From contig NZ_PDOA01000002.1 in NCBI RefSeq assembly GCF_003116135.1, forward strand, positions 478,227 through 542,226: a DNA stretch of 64,000 nt. Direction: 5' to 3'. Shown piece after piece: positions 58,062-64,000 of the stretch; position 1 is the stretch's first letter, and every line of letters begins with the position of its first letter. The stretch comes from Teichococcus aestuarii. GTDB taxonomy: Bacteria > Pseudomonadota > Alphaproteobacteria > Acetobacterales > Acetobacteraceae. The translations under genes were made by a program, and so were the position numbers. The notes beneath the pieces were generated by a model that was given only the letters and a program-made list of their open reading frames with translations, was not told the DNA's origin and did no database searches.

Positions 58062-58215
58062 CCCAGGTCTTCCCGTCCGAAGGTTTCCCTCGTGCTTAAA
58101 CCGTCTCACGCGGAGGGCGAAGGGCAAACCTGATCGGGGCCGGCAACCATCGGCCGGGGCGGCCCCTCCGGAAGGCAGGCGGGAAAGGGCGCGGGCGGGC
58201 CGCCCGCCTGGCGCG

Positions 58216-58368
58216 CTAGCGGTTGGCGATTCCCCGCATGTAGCGGCGCTCCGGCCGATAGGCGCCTTGCAGCAGCCATTCGCGCAGGAGGCGGATCAGG
58301 CGGGCCTGGAAGCGGCGGGAAGAGGCGAAGCGCATATCAAAAACCGTCCCGAAGATCTGATATTTCAT
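58216..58368 (-). CDS. Small basic protein, unknown
   Basis: A 50-residue frame (MKYQIFGTVFDMRFASSRRFQ then an Arg/Leu-rich helix ending in ERRYMRGIANR). It lies in a relatively AT-rich gap and has its own stop. An internal ATG at 58336 would give 39 residues. The Arg-rich end faintly recalls the small DUF1127 proteins of alphaproteobacteria, but the match is too weak to name. No strong SD. Codon use is in line with the genome. Confidence 0.45.
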   Translation of the reverse strand: MKYQIFGTVFDMRFASSRRFQARLIRLLREWLLQGAYRPERRYMRGIANR

Positions 58369-58479
58369 GTTTGCCGCAGGATGCGTGAACATTCTGTAAA
58401 TGCGGAACGTTGCCAGAAGATGCACAGCCAACGCCGGATTTGATTCGCCAGCCCAGGCTGCGGGCGCCACACCCGGCCG

Positions 58480-59247
58480 ATGCCACGACCGCGCCTGATG
58501 CCTGCCCTCCTGCCCGCCTTCCTGCTGAGCCTTGCCGCGGCCGCGGTGGCGGCCAACCCGCTGTTGCCCGGCGTGGGCGAGGCGGACCCGCGCCGCGGGG
58601 TGGATGTCTCGGCGGCGCCCTGGCGGGCCTTCGGGCGGGTGCAGACGGAGCTGGGCGGCCGCTGCACCGGCGTGCTGGTCGGCCCCCGCCATGTGCTGAC
58701 GGCGGCGCACTGCCTGGTCGCGCCGCGCGCCGCCGCGCTGGTGCAGCCCGGCTCGGTGCATTTCCTGCGCGGCTACCGGATGGGGGAATGGACCGGCCAG
58801 GCGCGCGTCGTCGCCTACCGGACCGGCCCGGGCTTCGAGGCGGCGCGGCGTGGCCCGGCGGGCGCGGACTGGGCGCTGCTGACCCTCGACCGGCCCCTTG
58901 GCGAGGCGGATGAGGCGTTGCCGCTGCTGCGCGTGGCCCCGGCGCCGGGCACCGCCCTGCTGCTCGGCGGCTACCAGCAGGACAGGCCGGAGGTGCTGAT
59001 GGCGGATTCCGGCTGCCGCGTCCTGGCCGCGGCGCCGCTGCTGCTGCACGACTGCGCCGGCACCCGCGGCAGCAGCGGCGCGCCGCTGCTGGTGGCGGAG
59101 GGGGCGGGGTGGGCCGTCGCCGGCGTGGCGGTGGGGGTGGCGCGGGACCGGCCGCTCGGCATCGCCGTGCCGGCCGCCGCCCTGCCTGCCCCGCCGCCGC
59201 CGCCCTCGGGGCCTAGCGTGCCGCCGTCTCGACCGGCACCGCCGTGA
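58480..59247 (+). CDS. Trypsin-like serine protease (S1 family), secreted
   Basis: A 255-residue protein with a signal peptide to about residue 25 (AAVAAN). The catalytic triad is complete: His77 in LTAAHC, Asp130 in ADWALLTL and Ser199 in GTRGSSGAPLL. The cysteine pair RCTGVLV/AAHC is as in chymotrypsin-fold enzymes. The compact size and GSSGAP form resemble glutamyl-endopeptidase-like bacterial S1 proteases. A Pro-rich C-terminal tail follows, whose last 35 bases overlap the creA end on the other strand. Confidence 0.9.
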   Translation: MPRPRLMPALLPAFLLSLAAAAVAANPLLPGVGEADPRRGVDVSAAPWRAFGRVQTELGGRCTGVLVGPRHVLTAAHCLVAPRAAALVQPGSVHFLRGYRMGEWTGQARVVAYRTGPGFEAARRGPAGADWALLTLDRPLGEADEALPLLRVAPAPGTALLLGGYQQDRPEVLMADSGCRVLAAAPLLLHDCAGTRGSSGAPLLVAEGAGWAVAGVAVGVARDRPLGIAVPAAALPAPPPPPSGPSVPPSRPAPP

Positions 59248-59692
59248 CACTGTTGTAGGGCGAGCCGTCCACCAGCTTGGTGCTGGTGATGAGATAGACC
59301 AGCACCCGCTTCTCGGCATCCAGGATGCGCGTCACCGTCAGCGCCTTGAACAGCGGCGAGGCGGACTGGCGGAACACGGATTCCGTCTGCGGCAGGCCGG
59401 CGGGCAGGCTGACCGGCCCGGTGGCGCGGCAGGCGATGCTGAAGCGCGAGGGGTCTTCCGCCAGCCCCACCCAGCCGGAGAGTCCGCCCGTGTCGGCGCG
59501 CGAGACGTAGCAGGAGACATTGGCCACGCGCGGGTCGTCGTAGCGTTCCACCACCACCTTGTCGTTGGGGCCCACCAGGCGGAAGGTGGTGCTGATCTCG
59601 CCCACTCGCGTCTGGCCGAGGGCAGGCGCCGCCAGGGCCGGCAGCATGGCGAGGGCGAAGGCCATGAAAGGCCGGAATCGGTTCATGCGCAT
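59213..59692 (-). CDS. creA: CreA family protein
   Basis: A 159-residue exported protein. The signal peptide runs MRMNRFRPFMAFALAMLPALAAPALGQ. The mature domain VGEISTTFRLVGPNDKVVVERYDDPRVANVSCYVSRADTGGLSGWVGLAEDPSRFSIACRATGPV with its cysteine pair is near-diagnostic for CreA. Function is unknown despite linkage to creBCD in enterobacteria, which are absent here. GGAGA about 6 nt ahead supports the ATG at 59692; a second ATG is two codons in. Convergent overlap of 35 bp with the protease gene. Confidence 0.93.
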   Translation of the reverse strand: MRMNRFRPFMAFALAMLPALAAPALGQTRVGEISTTFRLVGPNDKVVVERYDDPRVANVSCYVSRADTGGLSGWVGLAEDPSRFSIACRATGPVSLPAGLPQTESVFRQSASPLFKALTVTRILDAEKRVLVYLITSTKLVDGSPYNSVTAVPVETAAR

Positions 59693-59865
59693 CCTGTTTC
59701 TCCGGGCCATGCCCGGCATGGGAAGTGTGACATGTCATCTGGGATGCGCGGTGGCGGGGGCGAAGGGTGGAGCGCGCCGCTGAGGGATCTTTATCCCGCC
59801 CCTGCCTTGCCCCCCTGGTGCGGCTTGCCTATGCAGCCAGCCAAATCCTGGAGGAAGCCCCGAGA

Positions 59866-60873
59866 ATGACCCTCGCCCCCGGCCGCCGCGCCGTTCTGGC
59901 CCTGCCTGCCCTGACTCTCCCTGCCCTGACCCTGCCCGCCCTGCTGACCGGCCGCGAGGCCCGCGCCGAGGCCGAATGGCCGTCCCGCCCGGTCCGCCTG
60001 CTGATTCCCTTCCCGCCAGGGCAGGCCACGGACACCATGCTGCGCCTGCTGGCCGACGAGCTTTCCCGCCGCTGGCCGCAGCGCGTGGTGGTGGAGAACC
60101 GCGCCGGCGGCGCGGGGGTGGTGGGCACCGACGCGGGGGCGCGGGCGGCGCCGGACGGCTACACCCTGCTGGCCTCCACCAGCGGCACACACGGCATCAA
60201 CCCCAGCGTCATCCCCAACCTGCCCTACGATGCCGAGGCGGATTTCGCCTACATCACCACGGTGTTCACCGTGCCGCTGGTGATCGTGGCGCACCCCTCC
60301 TTCGCGCCCCGCACCGTGGCGGAGCTGGTGGCGGCGGCGCGCCAGGCGCCCGGCGCCATCAACTATGGCAGCGGCGGGCCCGGCACCTCGCAGCACATGG
60401 CGGCGGAGATGTTCGCCCATCAGGCCGGGGTGCGGCTGACGCATGTGCCCTATCGCGGCAGCGGCCCGGCGGTGGCGGACCTGCTGGCCGGCAACATCCC
60501 GATGATGTTCGACAGCGTGGCCAGCGCCCTGCCGCATGTCCAGGCCGGGCGCATCCGGGCGCTGGGCGTCACCTCGGCCGCGCGGGCGCCGCAACTGCCG
60601 GAGGTGCCCAGCATCGGCGAGACGCTGTCGGGCTACGTGGCCATCGGCTGGGGCGGGCTGTGCGCGCCGGCCGGCACCCCGGAGCCGATCCTGCGCCGCG
60701 TCAATGCGGAGGTGACGTCCCTGCTGCGCGACCCGGCCTTCGCAGCGCGGATGCAGCAGATGGGCGGCACGCCGGCCCCCCAGGAGATGGCGGAGGCCGG
60801 CGCCTTCGTCCGCGCGGAGATCGCCAAGTGGCGGGCGGTGGCGCGCACCGCGAATGTGCGGCTGGGAGGCTGA
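59866..60873 (+). CDS. Bug/TctC-family tripartite tricarboxylate transport receptor (second)
   Basis: A 335-residue exported solute receptor. WPSRPVRLLIPFPPGQATDTMLRLLADELSRRW, VVVENRAGGAGVVGTDAGARAAPDGYTLLASTSGTHGINPSVIPNLPYD, THVPYRGSGPAVADLLAGNIPMMFDS are Bug-type. The signal peptide contains a 15-bp slippage repeat giving ALTLPALTLPAL. As with the first Bug gene, no TctAB partner is adjacent. Ligand unknown. GGAGGAAGCCCCGAGA precedes the ATG. Confidence 0.93.
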   Translation: MTLAPGRRAVLALPALTLPALTLPALLTGREARAEAEWPSRPVRLLIPFPPGQATDTMLRLLADELSRRWPQRVVVENRAGGAGVVGTDAGARAAPDGYTLLASTSGTHGINPSVIPNLPYDAEADFAYITTVFTVPLVIVAHPSFAPRTVAELVAAARQAPGAINYGSGGPGTSQHMAAEMFAHQAGVRLTHVPYRGSGPAVADLLAGNIPMMFDSVASALPHVQAGRIRALGVTSAARAPQLPEVPSIGETLSGYVAIGWGGLCAPAGTPEPILRRVNAEVTSLLRDPAFAARMQQMGGTPAPQEMAEAGAFVRAEIAKWRAVARTANVRLGG

Positions 60874-60934
60874 GGCAGCCGGCGCGCGCCTTCGCCTTTC
60901 TGCCGCCTTCAGGCGCGCCGCGGCTCCGCCGCCT

Positions 60935-61141
60935 TCAGGCACGCCGCGGCTGGCTGCTCTCCGGCACCGGGCGGGCCGGCAGCTCCAGCGCGGCGTCCAG
61001 CCCGTTGATCATGCGTTGCAGATCCGGCAGGCGGCTGGCGCTGGGCGCCTCGTGAGCGATGCCCAGCGTCTGGGCGATGTGGCTGCGGCGCGCCGCCAGG
61101 GCATGTTGCCGCAGCACGCGCAGATTGTCGTTCGGCGTCAT
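60935..61141 (-). CDS. Small conserved-looking hypothetical protein
   Basis: A 68-residue soluble protein (MTPNDNLRVLRQHALAARRS..SRLPDLQRMINGLDAALELPARPV) with a very good GGAGGAAC site 4-11 nt before the ATG, which argues that it is translated. Predicted mainly helical; no recognised domain. It is convergent with the second Bug gene and divergent from the small membrane protein at 61318. Confidence 0.65.
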   Translation of the reverse strand: MTPNDNLRVLRQHALAARRSHIAQTLGIAHEAPSASRLPDLQRMINGLDAALELPARPVPESSQPRRA

Positions 61142-61317
61142 AGCGGTTCCTCCTTCGGCTTCTTGCTGAGCCGCTGGAGAGAGTGGGACGGCGCCGGAGC
61201 GGCCGCAAGCGTGCGGAACCCGCGAAATTTCTCTCGCTTTTGTTTGAATTTGGGTGGATCAATAACTCGTTAACAGTTTGTCCGCAGGATACTTCCTACC
61301 TTCCGCGAGGCACCGCC

Positions 61318-61467
61318 ATGAGCGACACCGTTGCCGATCCCAGCCTGTCCCTCGACCTCGAGCTGCCGGAGGCGCGCCCCTCCCCAGCCAAGGGGCTGAT
61401 GTGGGGAGGGGTGCTGAGCATTCCGCTCTGGGCGCTCATCGGGCTGGTGGTGGCTCGCGCCTTCTGA
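61318..61467 (+). CDS. Small single-helix membrane protein
   Basis: A 49-residue protein. A polar acidic head (MSDTVADPSLSLDLELPEARPSPAKG) precedes one hydrophobic helix (LMWGGVLSIPLWALIGLVVARAF). GAGG 8 nt before the ATG and an AT-rich stretch upstream (61235-61290) support expression. Function unknown. A 12-3-12 hairpin follows 63 bp after the stop. Confidence 0.65.
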   Translation: MSDTVADPSLSLDLELPEARPSPAKGLMWGGVLSIPLWALIGLVVARAF

Positions 61468-61777
61468 AGCGCGGCCTGTCCCTGGCTCCGCGCCAGGGCT
61501 GGCTCGTCTTTTCCCCGCCCTGAAATGAAGCGCCGCAGGCCGGACCGGCCTGCGGCGATTTCGTGCGGCAGGCGGAGGCTTCGGCCGGCGGCATCGCTTA
61601 TCGGCAGGGAGGCTCGCATTCTGCTGGCCGCGGGACGCGCCGGGGCGGCATGGCCCGGCCGGCTGTGGCGGCTGGCAATCCCGCCGCGACGGGCCAGCGC
61701 GCCGGAGGTGCCCGAGGGAATGACCGGAACGATCCTGGCCGCCTCCGGGCGCGGGATGTCCGCGGCCCTGCTGCGGA
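61468..61777. other. Gap downstream of the small membrane protein
   Basis: 310 bases. Apart from the hairpin at 61531-61557 nothing is supported; open frames here have no ribosome site or recognisable domain. Confidence 0.5.
61531..61557. terminator. 12-3-12 hairpin
   Basis: A perfect dyad CGCCGCAGGCCG / CGGCCTGCGGCG around GAC, downstream of the 49-residue gene. ATTT follows on the plus strand, a weak T-run. Confidence 0.55.
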
Positions 61778-61939
61778 TCAGGGGTCGATCGCATCCCCGA
61801 CGGCATGGATCGGACCGCCGACCGGGCCGCCGACAACAGGCACGACCTTCACCACATCGCCGGCGACACGGAAGGGCAGGGCCACCAGCCCGCAGCCACT
61901 CAGGCACAGAAGCGCCGCAAGACAAACGATCAACCGCAT
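61778..61939 (-). CDS. Small lipoprotein, DUF6726-like
   Basis: A 53-residue protein. The signal peptide MRLIVCLAALLCLSGC ends in a lipobox (LSGC, lipidated Cys16). The mature part LVALPFRVAGDVVKVVPVVGGPVGG resembles the small alphaproteobacterial lipoproteins grouped as DUF6726. AGGGAG lies 8 nt before the ATG. The gene is easily missed because of its length. Function unknown; a short outer-membrane-attached peptide with a hydrophobic repeat of Val/Gly. Confidence 0.75.
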   Translation of the reverse strand: MRLIVCLAALLCLSGCGLVALPFRVAGDVVKVVPVVGGPVGGPIHAVGDAIDP

Positions 61940-62173
61940 CGGGCGATCTCCCTTGATGAGGCGGGCACACCGGTCGGGCGTGGGCCAGCCGGGGTTCCGG
62001 GTCCGGAAGCAGGCACCTTGACTGCGGCTTCAATGGGGCACGGAGGGGGGGCAGGGCGGGCATGGCCGCCGGGCCACGGGGAGGGCTGCGATGAAGACGG
62101 CGCCAAGCGGCGACCGGCCGGCGGCCCGTTGGACCACAGCGCAGGCATGCCCGAATTTTCTGGAACGAAAGGG

Positions 62174-62220
62174 TGGCGGACCCGATACGATTCGAACGTA
62201 CGACCTTTGCCTTCGGAGGG
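62174..62220 (-). tRNA. 3' fragment of tRNA-Arg(CCG), element attachment site
   Basis: Read on the minus strand this 47-nt stretch gives the anticodon loop CTCCGAA (anticodon CCG), variable loop, a T-arm with TTCGAAT flanked by GTACG and CGTAT, and the 3' acceptor strand CGGGTCC-G-CCA. The 5' half is absent: bases beyond 62220 do not pair. This is the displaced 3' end of a tRNA gene split by integration, so it marks one attachment site (att) of a mobile element lying to the right. Confidence 0.8.
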
Positions 62221-62392
62221 TGGGGCTGGAAAGCTTTCTGCGGTTTTCCGACGTTTTCCCAGATTGGATAAATTGGCTATTTTCAGTTAGATAAGCTGGA
62301 TCGGGGCTTTCCGATATTTTCCAGCATATTCCCCGGCTTCCCATTTCGTGGTGACTCCCTGGTGACACCAGATGCCCAGGGCAAAGGTCATC
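62221..62392. promoter_or_regulatory. Integrase leader with arm-like direct repeats
   Basis: 172 bases of lower GC than the chromosome to the left. Repeated TTTTCC motifs (about 62241, 62254, 62316) and a doubled TGGTGAC (62347, 62361) could be integrase arm sites and promoter elements. Tested only by eye. Confidence 0.4.
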
Positions 62393-63450
62393 ATGCCGAA
62401 GCTGACCAAGCGAGTTGTGGACGCGGCCGAGCTGCGGGAGAAGCCGTACTTCCTCTGGTGCAGCGACCTGCCGGGCTTTGGGGTGCGGATCTTTCCATCT
62501 GGCAAGAGGGTCTACTACGCCGACTACCGGCCTAAGGTTGGGGCGCGCCGACGAATGACGCTCGGGCCCCACGGCAAGCTGACCACCGAGGATGCCCGGA
62601 AGCTGGCCCTGGCGACGCTGGGCAGCGTCTTGCAGGGGGAGGACCCCGCCGAGGAGAGAGCGACTCGGCGCAGTTCCCTGACCGTGAAGGAGCTGTGCGA
62701 GCGCTACCTGGAGGCGGCCGAGAAGGGGCTGATCCTGGGAAAGCGGGGTGCGCCGAAGAAGGCCAGCACCCTGGTGGCCGACCGCAGCCGGATCAGCGCC
62801 CACATTCTCCCCCTCCTGGGCAGCCGGAAGGTCATGGACCTGAGCCGGACAGATGCCACCCGCTTCATGCGCGACGTGGCGGCGGGCAAGGCGGCCAGGA
62901 CCGCCAAGACTGGCAAGCCGCGGGGCAAGTCGATCGTGGAAGGCGGGAAGGGGGCTGCAACCCGGACCATGGGCCTGCTGGGCGGCATCCTGTCCTTCGC
63001 CGTCTCCGAGGGCATCATCCCCACCAACCCGGTGCATGGGGTGAAGCGGCCGGCAGACCAGCGGAAGCGGGCTCGCCTGACGCCGGAGACCTACGCGCGA
63101 CTCGGCCAGGCGCTGGCGAAGTGGGAGGCGGAGAGCGGCAGCGCCTCGGCCATTTTGGCGATCCGGCTGCTGGCTCTGACCGGCTGCAGGCGGGGCGAGG
63201 TCGAGAAGCTGAAGTGGTCAGAGATCGATGCTGCGGGGCACGCTCTGAGGCTGGAGGACAGCAAAGAGGGCGCATCCGTCCGGCCGATCGGGCAGGCAGT
63301 GCTGGACCTGCTGGAGAAGGCGCCACGGCAGCCCGGGCAGGTGTACGTCGCGCCGGGCCGGGATCTGAGGAAGCCTTATGGAGGCCTGACAGGCGCTTGG
63401 AACCGGCTGGCCAGGGAAGCCGGCCTGGAGGGTGTCACCCTGCACACCTT
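62393..63450 (+). pseudogene. Tyrosine integrase (P4-type), truncated by an insertion sequence
   Basis: About 353 residues remain. An arm-type DNA-binding domain (LTKRVVDAAELREKPYFLWCSDLPGFGVRIFPSGKRVYYADYR) starts the protein; a core-binding domain follows (VKELCERYLEAAEKG...). The catalytic domain shows the first Arg in LTGCRRGEVEKLKW, but the frame is cut at VTLHT, just where HxxR and later the nucleophile Tyr should follow. The cut coincides with the left end of an IS3-like element, and the frame ends 5 codons into it. An ATG at 62372 is an alternative start. It is adjacent to the tRNA-Arg fragment, its likely target. Confidence 0.88.
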
Positions 63451-63520
63451 TGACCTGCCCCCTTAAAAGTGGACCGCCGCTGATGTGAGATTAGCGGGAC
63501 GCGGAGGGGAGGAGGTTGAG

Positions 63521-63799
63521 ATGGCGAGGAAGCAGCACAAGCCGGAGGAGATCGTGGCCAAACTGCGTCAGGTCGAGGTGTTGGTGGCGCAGGGCAAGAC
63601 GGTGGCCGAGGGTGCCCGGGTCATTGGGGTGACGGAGGCGACCTACTACCGCTGGCGGTCGGAATACGGTGGCCTGAAGCTGGACCAGGTGAAGCGGCTG
63701 AAGCAGTTGGAGCAGGAGAATAGCCGCCTGCGCAAGGCCGTGGCGGATCTGACGCTGGAGAAGCTGGTGCTGAAGGAAGCCGCGTCGGGAAACTTCTGA
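63521..63799 (+). CDS. IS3-family transposase OrfA
   Basis: A 92-residue protein with an N-terminal helix-turn-helix (HKPEEIVAKLRQVEVLVAQGKTVAEGARVIGVTEATYYRWRSEYGG) and a leucine-zipper region (VKRLKQLEQENSRLRKAVADLTLEKLVLKEA). The ending EAASGNF is standard for OrfA of the IS407-like group. GGGGAGGAGG lies ahead of the ATG. It overlaps orfB, which is in the -1 frame. Confidence 0.94.
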   Translation: MARKQHKPEEIVAKLRQVEVLVAQGKTVAEGARVIGVTEATYYRWRSEYGGLKLDQVKRLKQLEQENSRLRKAVADLTLEKLVLKEAASGNF

Positions 63800-64000
63800 G
63801 CGCCGCGCGTCGCCGGGCGGCGGTGGAGCATGTCAGGGCGTCACTGGGCGTCTCGGAGCGCTTTGCCTGCCGCGTGCTGGGGCAGCATCGCGCGACGCAG
63901 CGGCAGGCGCCAGCCCCTCCGGACGATGAAGCGGCGCTGACGGCGGCGATCATTGGCCTGGCCCGGCAATACGGCCGATACGGCTACCGCCGGATCACGG
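63793..64000 (+). CDS. IS3-family transposase OrfB (partial)
   Basis: The open -1 frame reads LLSAARRRAAVEHVRASLGVSERFACRVLGQHRATQR.. and ends at the window edge with IGLARQYGRYGYRRIT, which leads into the DDE integrase core of OrfB. The true start is not fixed: expression is probably by frameshift from orfA. The catalytic residues are outside the window. Confidence 0.88.

Larger units (their letters stand above)
63451..64000 (+). mobile_element. IS3-family insertion sequence, left end, right part outside window
   Basis: The left end is placed at TGACCTGCCCCC (63451), where integrase homology stops. orfA and the start of orfB follow in the typical IS3-family arrangement (IS407-like). The right inverted repeat and target duplication lie beyond the window. 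Confidence 0.85.

Noticed and set aside
62174..62220. An intact tRNA gene
   Set aside because: Only the anticodon loop to CCA is present; upstream bases cannot form the D-arm, the 5' anticodon stem or the 5' acceptor strand.

Overview
The window is a GC-rich stretch (low-AT codon third positions throughout) of an alphaproteobacterial chromosome. The best fit is an Acetobacteraceae member of the Roseomonas type. The reasons are gene content and order: secB near a Tim44/TimA-like gene followed directly by mltA, an ubiE-coaBC-dut cluster, orphan Bug/TctC-type solute receptors, a DUF1194 protein, a CreA protein, and many Tat-type leader peptides. No rRNA, no intact tRNA and no CRISPR array was seen. 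The genus is an inference; no 16S or marker comparison was possible.

Layout. 1-12 kb: a partial serine beta-lactamase-like hydrolase, a metal-dependent amidohydrolase, a ZIP metal transporter, a small secreted protein, catalase, ferredoxin-NADP reductase, two GNAT acetyltransferases, a YihY/BrkB membrane protein, a phytase-like esterase and an MscS channel. 12-20 kb: an SMP-30/gluconolactonase, then a cobalamin and methionine block consisting of an ArsR-methyltransferase fusion regulator, full-length MetH, a CDF metal exporter and a PduO-type cobalamin adenosyltransferase. A clean 10-2-10 operator lies between the regulator and a divergent small cysteine-motif gene. 20-31 kb: ExoD, DUF1194, a PhnW-like transaminase, a tightly coupled ilvE-rluA-clc-HAD operon read leftwards, an Ldh-type dehydrogenase, D-cysteine desulfhydrase, a SpoU-type RNA methyltransferase and an orphan Bug receptor.

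31-43 kb: a serralysin-like secreted metalloprotease with three PPC repeats, an exported hydratase-like protein, hisF-hisE-HIT (HisE carries an unusual Ala/Lys-rich leader), SirB1-like and SH3 proteins, moeB-dsrE, and a repetitive secreted/surface protein. 43-53 kb: ubiE-coaBC-dut, murJ, secB, a phosphatase, the Tim44-like gene and mltA, a LutA-like protein, an esterase and a solitary ParD-like antitoxin. 53-62 kb: a complete LivKHMGF amino-acid ABC transporter, a trypsin-like protease, CreA, a second orphan Bug receptor and several small proteins, including a 53-residue lipoprotein.

62-64 kb is the edge of an integrated element. A 3' fragment of a tRNA-Arg(CCG) gene on the minus strand is followed by a tyrosine integrase gene that has itself been cut by an IS3-family insertion sequence running off the window.

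The most unusual non-genic signal is a 117-118 bp AT-rich, three-hairpin element. It occurs three times (about 19.9, 22.9 and 51.5 kb), always in the same orientation and always filling the gap between two convergent genes. It looks like a dispersed two-way terminator cassette. A second class of palindrome lies inside the start of the rluA-like coding sequence.
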